A DNA stretch of 37,594 bases from a virus, in the IMG/VR virus record IMGVR_UViG_3300050821_013316, positions 1 to 37,594 of that record. The stretch is one strand, 5' to 3'. How positions within the stretch are numbered: the stretch's first letter is position 1; each line of letters begins with the position of its first letter. Shown one piece after another: positions 6,801-13,939 of this stretch. A model generated the notes under the pieces. That model worked only from the letters and a program-made list of their open reading frames with translations, did not search any database and was not told the DNA's origin. The translations under genes and the position numbers were made by a program.

Positions 6801-7450
6801 GCCTGCATCCCCGGCAGATCGCGGTAGGGGTCGCCCGCCAGCCACGCCCGCAGGGTGACATCGGTGTTCTCCCAGTAGCGGGCGGCGTCGTCGCCATCCC
6901 ACGCGGCCGGGCCCTGCCAGACGATCGTGCATTCCCCGTCGGGTTCGCCGTCGGCCGTGAAGTACGAGAACGACAGGTTGCGGAAGGTGTCGTCGGTGAA
7001 CGGCAGGTCGTTGTCGCCGTCGGTGATCTCCAACCGGCGGCCGTCGTGCTCCAGGAACATCGCCCAGCAGTTACCGCCGGTCGACGCCTTCGAGTCGAAG
7101 GTCGTGCCGGTGCCGCCGATCGTGTACTCGATCAGGCGGACCAACTTGCCGCGCAGGTCCTCGCCCGTCGGCGGTTGCACATCGGGGGCTTGCCACTGCG
7201 GGCGGTCGATACCGACCTTGGCCGGGTCGACGTGCCAGTAGCCCTCGCAGCCGACGATCACGTACGGTGCCGGCCGGTCGGCGGCGATCGTGCCGATGAC
7301 GTGCAGGGTCTTGTCGTCGGCCTCGACGGTCCGCCCGCACTCGTGGCAGCGGTCGGTCAGCTCGAGTTTCGTCGCGGCGTCGGCACCGAACCGGTCGACG
7401 TTGAAGAGCACGGCGGTCACATAGGTGGCCTGCTCGAGGGTGAACAGCAC
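6797..7450 (-). CDS. Hypothetical protein with a CxxC motif
   Basis: A 217-residue acidic protein from GTG 7450, with AAAGGA about 10 nt upstream. It has CHECGRT near residue 35, a lone Cys in VGCEGYWHVDP, then a predicted beta-rich acidic C-terminal half (DGDNDLPFTDDTFRNLSFSY). The pair of cysteines could make half a zinc site. No family is recognised. It follows the 7485 gene after a 34-nt gap, the largest inside the lower part of the operon. Confidence 0.75.
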   Translation of the reverse strand: MLFTLEQATYVTAVLFNVDRFGADAATKLELTDRCHECGRTVEADDKTLHVIGTIAADRPAPYVIVGCEGYWHVDPAKVGIDRPQWQAPDVQPPTGEDLRGKLVRLIEYTIGGTGTTFDSKASTGGNCWAMFLEHDGRRLEITDGDNDLPFTDDTFRNLSFSYFTADGEPDGECTIVWQGPAAWDGDDAARYWENTDVTLRAWLAGDPYRDLPGMQA

Positions 7451-7484
7451 GGGGATCGTTTCCTTTGCCTTGGTTTTCGGGGGG

Positions 7485-7709
7485 TCAGTTGTCGTTGACG
7501 ATGTCGAGGATCTCGGAGTCCAGGCCCCAGGTGCGGGCCCCGGATGCGGTGTCCTCGGCGAGGAAACCGGGACCGGCGATCCCGCTGTCGCCCTCTTCGT
7601 AGAGGTGCTCGACGCGGGCCATTACCCGGGCGGTGATCGTGGCGCCCCAGGCGAAGAACCGCACGAGGTCACCGGGCCGGTAGACAAGCCGGCCGTCGGT
7701 GCCGGTCAT
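7485..7709 (-). CDS. Small acidic hypothetical protein
   Basis: ATG at 7709 overlaps the previous stop (ATGA), which decides the start over the longer frame from 7748. The 74-residue product (MTGTDGRLVYRPGDLVRFFA and on) looks like a small beta-barrel, with GDLVRFFAWGATITARVMAR giving the first strands, as in KOW/SH3-like folds. This is a fold impression only. No family is named. Confidence 0.7.
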   Translation of the reverse strand: MTGTDGRLVYRPGDLVRFFAWGATITARVMARVEHLYEEGDSGIAGPGFLAEDTASGARTWGLDSEILDIVNDN

Positions 7710-7900
7710 CGGGTGTCCTCGAGGGGCGCGGGGGCGGTGACGGTCCATCCGGTCCTGCGCAGCAGGGCGGCGGCGACCTCCTGGCCGTCGCGGCCGTGCT
7801 CGGACAGCACATCGGCGGCGGCCTGTATACGGCGCCGTCGGACGTTGGCCGCACGGATCTTGCGGGCCTGTTCGGTGTTCGGGGTTCTCGGGGCAGGCAT
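7706..7900 (-). CDS. Basic 64-residue hypothetical protein
   Basis: ATG at 7900 is joined to the previous stop as TGATG. The product is helical and basic in its first half (EQARKIRAANVRRRRIQAAA), then has a segment DGQEVAAALLRRTGWTVTAP. It may bind nucleic acid through the Arg-rich helix (inference). Its stop overlaps the next start at 7709-7706. Confidence 0.7.
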   Translation of the reverse strand: MPAPRTPNTEQARKIRAANVRRRRIQAAADVLSEHGRDGQEVAAALLRRTGWTVTAPAPLEDTR

Positions 7901-8106
7901 CAGCGGGTGCTCAATTCGTCGTCGGTGAGGTAGCCGTGGGTGCCGATGCAGAACAGCCGGGGGTCGGAGCCGTCGGCCAGTCTGCGCAGCGTGGGGGTCG
8001 ACCCGCCGACCGTGCGGCGGCTGTCGTGGGCGCACAGCGGGCACGGTGTGCCCGTGTCCTCGACCCCCCGGCCCCCGAGCAGGGGGCCGGGTCGGTCGTT
8101 GGTCAC
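7900..8106 (-). CDS. 68-residue hypothetical protein with CPLC motif
   Basis: GTG at 8106 overlaps the previous stop (GTGA). The product contains CPLCAHDSRRT near residues 23-33 and a second Cys at about residue 54 (RLFCIGTHGYL), a plausible small zinc knuckle of CxxC...C...H type. It is otherwise unrecognised. Position inside a string of overlapping genes shows it is translated with its neighbours. Confidence 0.7.
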   Translation of the reverse strand: MTNDRPGPLLGGRGVEDTGTPCPLCAHDSRRTVGGSTPTLRRLADGSDPRLFCIGTHGYLTDDELSTR

Positions 8107-8294
8107 TGCTGTGCCATCTCCTCTTCGGTGAGGTAGGCGACCAGGTCGCCGTCCTCGCGGTATACCAGGCCCTGTCGGAGCAGTTCGTCCTCGGCCTTCC
8201 AGATGACGTGGTCGGGCATGTCGTCCGGCAGGGGGGTCTGGGTCTTGATGGCCTTGAGGACCGCGGCGGCCTCGGCGCTGATGTTCTTGCTCAT
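8103..8294 (-). CDS. 63-residue hypothetical protein, first gene after the internal promoter
   Basis: The product, MSKNISAEAAAVLKAIKTQT followed by an acidic helical body, looks like a small winged-helix or antirepressor-sized protein: LKAIKTQTPLPDDMPDHVIW, then AEDELLRQGLVYREDGDLVA has the helix, helix, beta-wing order of a winged helix (inference). ATG 8294 lies 6 nt after a TACTGT -10 box, so the message is probably leaderless. It is the gene most directly under the palindromic operator at 8301-8327, and a protein that binds that operator is a natural thought, but unproven. Confidence 0.75.
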   Translation of the reverse strand: MSKNISAEAAAVLKAIKTQTPLPDDMPDHVIWKAEDELLRQGLVYREDGDLVAYLTEEEMAQQ

Positions 8295-8300
8295 ACATAC

Positions 8301-8330
8301 ACAGTAACACAGAAACTGTGTGACTGTCTA
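8301..8330 (-). promoter_or_regulatory. Internal leaderless promoter with a 27-bp palindromic operator
   Basis: Read on the minus strand: TAGACA (8330-8325, five of six matches to TTGACA), an 18-bp spacer and TACTGT (8306-8301), then 6 nt and ATG 8294. The plus-strand sequence of 8301-8327 is a near-perfect palindrome: ACAGT, one unpaired base, ACACAG, AAA, CTGTGT, one unpaired base, ACTGT. The palindrome fills the spacer and covers the -10 and half of the -35, the usual place for a repressor. The -35 box also contains the TAG stop of the upstream gene. Confidence 0.8.
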
Positions 8331-8549
8331 CGGCTGGTCGACCGTGACCTGCGCAACACCCGCCTTGGCCCTGATCGCCCCGATCAGCGCCTCCACGAAC
8401 AGGGCGCCCTCGGGGTCGTCGTTGTCCAGCGACACGACGTCCAGGTCGACGTGCCGCTCGAGCAGTTCGCCCAGCTTGCGGGCCTGAACAGGGTTCAGGA
8501 TGATGCTGCCGTCGGGCATCGTGAAACCGGCCTCGAGGTCGTTGCTCAT
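8328..8549 (-). CDS. 73-residue acidic hypothetical protein
   Basis: ATG at 8549 overlaps the previous stop (ATGA). The product starts MSNDLEAGFTMPDGSIILNP and is helical after that (ARKLGELLERHVDLD). No family is recognised. Its stop codon is the first half of the -35 box of the internal promoter, so readthrough and internal initiation share this junction. Confidence 0.7.
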   Translation of the reverse strand: MSNDLEAGFTMPDGSIILNPVQARKLGELLERHVDLDVVSLDNDDPEGALFVEALIGAIRAKAGVAQVTVDQP

Positions 8550-9058
8550 CGGTTGTCCTCCGGTTGCTGTGCGGTAGCGGTACGGGGGCGGCCGGGCGTG
8601 CGGTCCCAGGCCGCGAGGAAGGCCAGCAGGTCGGCCTCGCGGTAGATCGCGCCGCCCGCCGTGGTGTCGATCGGCCGGGGGAAGTCCGCCCGGTCGGCCA
8701 GTTGGTGCGTCCGGGTCTTGCCCAGGCCGGCCATTCGGCCGAAGTCGCCCAGGCTGGCCAGCTTCGGCACCATGGCCGCCGCCGCGCGCCGGTCGGCCTC
8801 GGCGATCGTGTAGGCCTCGTAGCCCTCCGGGGCGACCCCGGAGAACAGCTCGGTCTGCACCTTCGCGAGCACCCTGTGGCCGCATGCGATCGCCTGCGGG
8901 CCGGTGTCGGCCCGTACGGTCAGGTGGAAGACGGTCGAGGTGGCCGCGTACTCGACGGCCATGTCGGTGCCCTCGTCCACCAGGGCGTGCATCGGGTCGC
9001 CCTGCAACATCTCGGGGATGGCCAGGGCATAGGTGAGGCGTACGTCCCACAAGATCAC
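8546..9058 (-). CDS. Protein with C-terminal helix-turn-helix (DNA-binding)
   Basis: GTG at 9058 has AGGAG 8 nt upstream. Of 170 residues, the first 90 form a predicted alpha/beta domain (LTVRADTGPQAIACGHRVLA) of unknown type. Residues 99-150 read LASLGDFGRMAGLGKTRTHQLADRADFPRPI with a following YREADLLAFLAAW, the standard layout of MerR/AlpA-like excisionase-type helix-turn-helix domains in which the second helix carries R/Q/H contacts (family knowledge). It may be a regulator of this operon, for instance at the 8301 palindrome (inference). Confidence 0.8.
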   Translation of the reverse strand: MILWDVRLTYALAIPEMLQGDPMHALVDEGTDMAVEYAATSTVFHLTVRADTGPQAIACGHRVLAKVQTELFSGVAPEGYEAYTIAEADRRAAAAMVPKLASLGDFGRMAGLGKTRTHQLADRADFPRPIDTTAGGAIYREADLLAFLAAWDRTPGRPRTATAQQPEDNR

Positions 9059-9101
9059 GGGTTGATCTCCTGTCGCCGGTCGTGGTTGATTTGAGGGAGG
9101 C

Positions 9102-9136
9102 GGGGCTCCCCAGCGATATCGGCGCTGGGGAACCCC
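9102..9136 (-). terminator. Strong hairpin between first and second genes of the leftward operon
   Basis: GGGGCTCCCCAGCG (9102-9115) pairs with CGCTGGGGAACCCC (9123-9136) over 14 bp with one mismatch, around a 7-nt loop. It begins 4 bases after the stop of the 60-residue gene. It lacks a U-tract on the minus strand, so it may attenuate rather than end transcription and let the first gene be made in excess over those behind it. Confidence 0.6.
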
Positions 9137-9140
9137 TTGA

Positions 9141-9323
9141 TCAGATGAGTCCGGCCTTGCGGAAGATCCGGGCCCACGCGAGGTAACCCCCGCTGGTCGT
9201 GGGCGTCGGCCCCAGGTCCCATCTGCGCGTCGCTGTCACCAGATACCAGATCCCCTTCGGGGTCTGGGTCAGGCGGCAGCCGTTGGCACGGGCCAGGGCT
9301 TCCATGTGGTCGAACCAGGTCAT
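9141..9323 (-). CDS. 60-residue hypothetical protein, first gene of the leftward operon
   Basis: ATG at 9323 has a near-perfect ribosome site GGAGGTGA 4-5 nt upstream, the best in the window. The product reads MTWFDHMEALARANGCRLTQ, then TPKGIWYLVTATRRWDLGPT, compatible with a small alpha-beta-beta fold. No family is recognised. The strong promoter and ribosome site, with a hairpin right behind it, predict high expression. Small proteins made this way at the head of a phage operon are often host-takeover factors (inference). Confidence 0.75.
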   Translation of the reverse strand: MTWFDHMEALARANGCRLTQTPKGIWYLVTATRRWDLGPTPTTSGGYLAWARIFRKAGLI

Positions 9324-9380
9324 CCGATCACCTCCCCTCTATTTAGTTGTGTCGCTCCGGGGTGACCCGGCGACTGTTCT

Positions 9381-9410
9381 ATCGTAGCGGAAACCCTGAA
9401 CCGTAGTCCA
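9381..9410 (-). promoter_or_regulatory. Promoter of the leftward operon
   Basis: Minus-strand TGGACT (9410-9405), an 18-bp spacer and TACGAT (9386-9381). The predicted start near 9374 gives a leader of about 50 nt ending in the strong ribosome site of the 9323 gene. The interval 9324-9448 is the divergent region; I see no convincing rightward promoter for the ParB-like gene in it. Confidence 0.6.
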
Positions 9411-9448
9411 TAGTTTTGGCCTGTCCTACGTCACATCCAGGAACCCTC

Positions 9449-9994
9449 ATGACCTCGCCGATCCTCGAACCGCTTCGAGCCCTCGCCGTCCCCGTCGACA
9501 ACCTGCAACACGACCCCGACAACGCCCGCCGCGGCGACACCGCCGCCGTGCGCCGCTCCCTGAAGGCGTTCGGCCAACGCAAACCGGTCGTCGCCAAACG
9601 CATCGGCGACGCCGCCGACGGCACCCCGACCGGCATCGTCATCGCCGGCAACACCACCCTGGAAGCCGCCCTCGAGCTCGGCTGGCCGATGATCGCCGCG
9701 GTGTTCGTCGACGACGACACGATGACCGCCCGCGCCTACGCCCTCGCCGACAACCGCACCGCCGAACTCGCCTCCTGGGACGAACAGCAACTGTCCGAGC
9801 ACCTGCGCTCGCTGGCCGACGTCGAGTTCGACATGACCGTGCTCGGCTGGACCGGCGCGGACCTTGCCGCCCTGCTCGGCGACCCCGGCGACCTGGCCGG
9901 CTTCCCCTTGGCCGAACCCGGCGGCAACGGCGACGAGATCAAGGCCGGCAAGACGGTCACCTGCCCCAACTGCGGCGAGGAATTCGAGCCGTGA
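9449..9994 (+). CDS. ParB-like nuclease-domain protein with C-terminal zinc ribbon
   Basis: The 181-residue product follows the ParB/Srx N-terminal pattern: ILEPLRALAVPVDNLQHDPD, then AAVRRSLKAFGQRKPVVAKR, the central VIAGNTTLEAALELGWPMIA (equivalent of the GxxR box region) and ADNRTAELASWDEQQLSEHL. A CPNCGEEFEP zinc-knuckle end is added. ATG 9449 has AGGAA at 6 nt. In phages such proteins sit next to DNA methyltransferases and modify or regulate, rather than segregate (family context). It overlaps the methyltransferase start as GTGA at 9991. Confidence 0.85.
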   Translation: MTSPILEPLRALAVPVDNLQHDPDNARRGDTAAVRRSLKAFGQRKPVVAKRIGDAADGTPTGIVIAGNTTLEAALELGWPMIAAVFVDDDTMTARAYALADNRTAELASWDEQQLSEHLRSLADVEFDMTVLGWTGADLAALLGDPGDLAGFPLAEPGGNGDEIKAGKTVTCPNCGEEFEP

Positions 9995-11059
9995 CCGACT
10001 ACCCGGCCACCCTGGCCGCCGCCTGGGCCGCCCACCAAGCCCCCCGCGCACCGGACGCGCCGACCGTGGCCGTCGACGTTCGCCGGCGCCGGCGGGTCGT
10101 CGCTCGGGTACTCGATCGCCGGGTTCCGGGAACTGCTCGCCGTCGAGTGGGACGACCACGCCGCGGCCTGCCTGACCCGCAACTTCCCCCACGTGCGCGT
10201 CTTCCACGGCGACATCGCCGACCTCGACCCGGCCGTCCTCGACCTGGAACCCGGCATGCTGGACGTCCTCGACGGCTCCCCGCCGTGCCAGGGCTTCTCG
10301 ATGATCGGCAAACGGATCCTCGACGACCCCCGCAACCAGCTCTTCCGCGAGTTCGTCCGCCTGCTGACCGCGTGGCAGCCGAAGGTGTTCGTGATGGAGA
10401 ACGTGCCCGGCCTGGTCATCGGCAAGATGAAGGCCGTCTTCGCCGAGATCATGGCCGAGCTGCACGACGCCGGCTACACCGTGCAGGCCCGGGTGATGAG
10501 CACCGAATACTTCGGCGTCCCGCAGAAACGCCGCCGGCTGGTGTTCGTCGGCATCCGCGACGACCTCGGTGTCGCACCCGAGCACCCGCGCGCCCGCACC
10601 AGGCCGTTGACCGTCCGCGACGCCCTCGCCGGCCTCGACACGCCGGGCCTGGTCGCCCCGATCGGCGGCCAGAAGGCCCCCAAACTCGCCCGGATCGTGC
10701 GGCCCGGCCGTAACGGCGCCGACGCCCTGACCTCCTACGGGCACAAGCTGCGCGGCTTCGGCTTGGCCCGGCTCGACTGGCACAAACCCGCGCCGACGCT
10801 GATCAAGTCGTTCTTCCCCGCCGGCTACGTCGCCCTGCTGCACCCCGACGACGACCGGTACGTCGGCACCCGCGAGCTCGCCCGGCTGCAGTCGTTCCCC
10901 GACGAGTACGACTGGGCCGACTCCACCTACATGCAGATCCACAACCGGCTCGGCAACAGCGTCCCCCCGCTGTTCATGCACGCGATCGCCGAGACGGTCG
11001 CCGGCATCCTCGAGCGCGCCCGCGCCCGCGCCGGGGCTGCGGTGGCCGAGCCGGCATGA
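9991..11059 (+). pseudogene. C5-cytosine DNA methyltransferase, frameshifted in motif I
   Basis: The start GTG 9991 (overlapping the upstream stop) gives MTDYPATLAAAWAAHQAPRA, then APTVAVD, which should run into DLFAGAGG. Instead the frame changes after GAC 10075-10077; motif I (FAGAGGSSLG) continues only from TTC 10079. After that every motif is intact: GSPPCQGFS with the catalytic Cys codon at 10286-10288, VFVMENVPGL, QKRRRLVFVG, and the final RLGNSVPPLFM. Normal 5-methylcytosine methyltransferases read VDLFAG; a CT loss (GACCTGTTC to GACGTTC) would explain the break. Without a frameshift only a fragment from GTG 10193, lacking the cofactor site, can be made. A sequencing error or a +1 recoding event are the alternatives. 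Confidence 0.9.
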
Positions 11060-11406
11060 CCGTCTACCGGGCCGACGGCAAGCTGATCGTCCGGCAGGAC
11101 GCCGGCCCCGGCAACCGGCCGGCCGCGGTCGTCGTCGACGGCGACCCGGACCTGGCCGACCGGATCGCATGGCTGCTGACGTACACCTGCCCGACCTGCA
11201 CAGGCCCGACCCGCCAGACCGTCGGCATGGTCTGCCCCGCGTGCGGCACCGACTATGCGCCGATCGACCCGGCCGAGTTCGCCGAGGCCGTCCGGCTCCT
11301 GCGGTACGCCCTGCACCTGCGCGAGCACGGCGAACGGGCCCCCGGCGGCACAGAGACCTGGGGACTGTTCGACCGGGCGTGCGAGTCGTTCCTGCGCCGC
11401 CAATGA
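11056..11406 (+). CDS. Zinc-ribbon hypothetical protein
   Basis: ATG at 11056 overlaps the methyltransferase stop (ATGA). The 116-residue product has a beta-rich first part (MTVYRADGKLIVRQDAGPGN), a CPTC...CPAC zinc ribbon (YTCPTCTGPTRQTVGMVCPA) and a helical C-terminus with EAVRLLRYALHLREHGERAP. Translational coupling to the methyltransferase suggests it works with it or with ParB. No family is named. It converges with the 11411 gene, the two stops 4 bases apart. Confidence 0.75.
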   Translation: MTVYRADGKLIVRQDAGPGNRPAAVVVDGDPDLADRIAWLLTYTCPTCTGPTRQTVGMVCPACGTDYAPIDPAEFAEAVRLLRYALHLREHGERAPGGTETWGLFDRACESFLRRQ

Positions 11407-11410
11407 CCGG

Positions 11411-11926
11411 CTACCGAGCACGGCCGGTCCGGCGCAGCGCCTCGCCGTAGTCGATCTTCCCCCAGGCCATCGCCTTCAACGACGGCAGCAACGGCGCAAG
11501 CTCGGCATCGGGCTTGGCCGCGATCTCTGCGCAGACCTCGGCCATCTCCTGTTCCCCCGACAGGTCGTACACCTGTGCGAACAGCCGATACGTGTCCTGG
11601 ATGCCCAGCAGGCCGCCAGCCGGGACGCACCCGTAGTTGCACGGGAACAGCACCGACGACCCCCAGACCCGGCAGATCAACGGCCGGATCGCATACGCCG
11701 AGCACTGGCCCAGATTGGTCAGCAGCGGGCACGGCGGATGCGGCGGCATCCCCGGCGGCTCGATCTCGCGGCCGGTCTCGCGCCACAGCCTGCGGTTCTC
11801 CAGCCGCGACACCGGGAACCGGGTGCACGTGTCCCAGCAGGCACCCCGGCAGTCCACGGCCGGGACTTGCGCATACACCTTCGCCAGCTCCCGGTGCAGC
11901 TCGCCCCGACTCAACCCGCGACCCAC
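11411..11926 (-). CDS. YkgJ-like cysteine-cluster protein (putative Zn/Fe chelating)
   Basis: From GTG 11926 the 171-residue product has the cysteine pattern of the YkgJ family (CxxxCxxCC type): CRGACWDTCTRF near residue 26, CPLL and GQCSAYAIRPLICRVWG in the middle, and PCNYGCVPAG. In the family this cluster is thought to bind zinc or an Fe-S centre; the exact activity is not settled. Start choice rests on the coding pattern; a TTG at 11914 and longer frames to 12064 exist, and no strong Shine-Dalgarno is visible. The gene faces left between rightward genes, a moron-like placement. The region 11927-12092 is non-coding with GC hairpins and no clear promoter. Confidence 0.8.
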   Translation of the reverse strand: MGRGLSRGELHRELAKVYAQVPAVDCRGACWDTCTRFPVSRLENRRLWRETGREIEPPGMPPHPPCPLLTNLGQCSAYAIRPLICRVWGSSVLFPCNYGCVPAGGLLGIQDTYRLFAQVYDLSGEQEMAEVCAEIAAKPDAELAPLLPSLKAMAWGKIDYGEALRRTGRAR

Positions 11927-12092
11927 CCCGACCCGCCCCCTGCCTCGCTGTGCTCGACGACCGTCGCAGCGTAGCCGCAGGCACCGGGATCCGAGACACA
12001 CCGAAACGACGTGACAAAGAAACAACCCCCGGCCGGGTGCCGGGATGACCACGGCCGGGCGCACGGGTCATGAGGAGAGGGGAGCCGGCCCG

Positions 12093-12626
12093 ATGGGTGC
12101 GCGCATCCCCGACAAGCAACGACAGCGGATCCTCGCCGCCATCCGCCGAGGCGACAAGTCCTGCCGGGCGATCGCCAAGGCCCACAACGTCTCCCCCGCC
12201 ACCGTCTCGGCGCTGGCCCGCGAACACGGCCTGTCGTTCGAACGTTCAGAGGCAAAAACGCGCGCGGCGACCGAAGCGCGGATCTTCGACGCGAAAGCCG
12301 CCCGCGCAGCGATGGTCGAACGGCTGCACGGCGACGCCGAACGGCTGCGCCGACGCGCCTGGGAACCTTCCACGACGCTGGTCGGTACGGGCGCGGCGGC
12401 GGCCTGGGTGACCTACGAGCTGCCGTCGTTCCGCGACCAGCAGGCCGCCTACACGTCTGTCGGGATCGCCCTGGACAAGGCCCTGGCGCTCGAGCGGTAC
12501 GACGACGACGCCGGCCTGACCGCCGGACGCACGATGCTCGGCGACCTGATGGACGCGCTCGGGCTGGTGCACGAGCGGATCGTCGCCGAGGACCAGGACG
12601 CGGCCGGCCTCGAGGACACCGCCTGA
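12093..12626 (+). CDS. Terminase small subunit-like helix-turn-helix protein
   Basis: ATG 12093 has a G-rich ribosome site (GAGGAGAGGGGAG). The 177-residue product starts MGARIPDKQRQRILAAIRRG and has a Hin/resolvase-type helix-turn-helix, SCRAIAKAHNVSPATVSALA, then a long helical region. This is the normal layout of small terminase subunits that sit directly before the large subunit, as here with a TGATG join to 12626. An in-frame ATG at 12045 is an alternative start but has a weaker ribosome site. Function as DNA-recognition subunit is inferred from place and fold. Confidence 0.75.
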   Translation: MGARIPDKQRQRILAAIRRGDKSCRAIAKAHNVSPATVSALAREHGLSFERSEAKTRAATEARIFDAKAARAAMVERLHGDAERLRRRAWEPSTTLVGTGAAAAWVTYELPSFRDQQAAYTSVGIALDKALALERYDDDAGLTAGRTMLGDLMDALGLVHERIVAEDQDAAGLEDTA

Positions 12627-13939
12627 TGGTCGCCGACGCGGCCTACGAGGCGGCGCTGGCGGTGATGTCCCGCAAGCAGATCCGCAGCGTCTTCGAGGCC
12701 ACCGCCCGGGTGAACGTCTGGCACGGCGCCGTCAGCTCGGGCAAGACGATCGCGAGCCTGCTGGCGTTCCTGCTGGCCGTGGTCACCGCCCCGCGCAACG
12801 GGCTGATCCTGGTCGTCGGCCGCACCATCCAGACGGTCGAGCGCAACGTGATCGACGTGCTGATGCAGCCGGCCGGCCCGTTCGGGCTGGTGTCGCGGTG
12901 GGTCGTGCACTCGCGCGGCGCGAACACCGCGATCGTGTTCGGCCGGGTCGTGCACCTGATCGGCGCAAACGACGTGCGTGCCGAGGGCCGCATCCGCGGC
13001 GTCACTGCCGCCCTGATCTACATCGACGAGATCACCCTCATCCCCGAGGGCTTCTTCACCATGTGCCTCAGCCGCTTGCGGGTGCCGGGGGCGCGGCTGT
13101 TCGGCACGACCAATCCCGACGGGCCCCTGCACTGGCTGCGCAAGAACTTCCTGCTGCGCGCCGCCGACCTCGACCTGCGGCAATGGCACTTCGACCTCGA
13201 GGACAACCCCAGCCTGACCGACGCGTACAAGACCGCCCTGCGCGCCGAGTACGTCGGCCTGTTCTTCCGCCGGTTCATCCAGGGCCTGTGGTGCCTGGCC
13301 GAGGGCGCGATCTTCGACATGTTCGACCCGGACGTGCACGTGGTGACCGAGCTGCCGGCGATCGAACGGTGGATCGGCACCGGTGTGGACTACGGCACCA
13401 CCAACCCGTTCGCGGCCGAGCTGCTCGGCCTCGGCGTCGACGGCGTGCTGTATGTGGTGTCGGAGTACTACTACGACTCGAAGGCTACCTACCGACAACT
13501 GTCCGACGACGAGTACAGCAAACACGTCCTGGACTGGCTCGAGCACGTCCCGATCCCGCACGGCGGCGGCCTGGCCGGGGTACGCCCGCAGTGGACCGTC
13601 ATCGATCCGTCCGCCGCCTCGTTCCGGGTGAAGCTGCACCACGACGGGCTGCCGTCGGTGATGGCCGACAACCGGGTCCTGCCCGGTATCCGGCTGGCGG
13701 CCGGTCTTCTCGCGACACGACGGCTCAAGATCCACCATTCGTGCACGGGCCTGATCGCCGAGCTGCCAGGCTATTCGTGGGACCCGAAGGCCGCCGCCGC
13801 CGGCGAGGACGCACCGGTGAAAGCCAACGACCATGCCATCGACGCCCTCAGATACGTACTTGCGACCACGGAGGGGACCTGGCGGTTCCGGCTGCGCGAA
13901 CCGGACCTGCCCGACACCCGGAAGGAACCGGCCCGATGA
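12626..13939 (+). CDS. terL: Terminase large subunit
   Basis: A 437-residue motor-nuclease. Walker A is GAVSSGKT (residues 34-41); Walker B is ALIYIDEIT with D134 and the catalytic E135. The coupling motif GTTNPDGP follows. The nuclease domain has D255 (GVDYGTTNPF), D327 (VIDPSA) and D406 (NDHAIDALRY), the three acidic sites expected for the RNase H-like fold of the PBSX/terminase-3 family. It pumps DNA into the prohead and cuts concatemers. Full length and intact. ATG 12626 overlaps the previous stop. Confidence 0.95.
   Translation: MVADAAYEAALAVMSRKQIRSVFEATARVNVWHGAVSSGKTIASLLAFLLAVVTAPRNGLILVVGRTIQTVERNVIDVLMQPAGPFGLVSRWVVHSRGANTAIVFGRVVHLIGANDVRAEGRIRGVTAALIYIDEITLIPEGFFTMCLSRLRVPGARLFGTTNPDGPLHWLRKNFLLRAADLDLRQWHFDLEDNPSLTDAYKTALRAEYVGLFFRRFIQGLWCLAEGAIFDMFDPDVHVVTELPAIERWIGTGVDYGTTNPFAAELLGLGVDGVLYVVSEYYYDSKATYRQLSDDEYSKHVLDWLEHVPIPHGGGLAGVRPQWTVIDPSAASFRVKLHHDGLPSVMADNRVLPGIRLAAGLLATRRLKIHHSCTGLIAELPGYSWDPKAAAAGEDAPVKANDHAIDALRYVLATTEGTWRFRLREPDLPDTRKEPAR

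Noticed and set aside
9991-10713. Long frame continuing from the methyltransferase start as a separate protein
   Set aside because: After the frameshift point the product is Arg/Pro-rich shadow sequence, while the methyltransferase motifs are in the other frame.
12045-12092. Earlier start for the HTH terminase-like gene at ATG 12045
   Set aside because: No ribosome site precedes it, whereas ATG 12093 has a good purine-rich one.
11927-12092. Promoter for the late (head) operon
   Set aside because: GTGACA near 12010 could be a -35 box but no -10 box lies at the right distance; no promoter is claimed.
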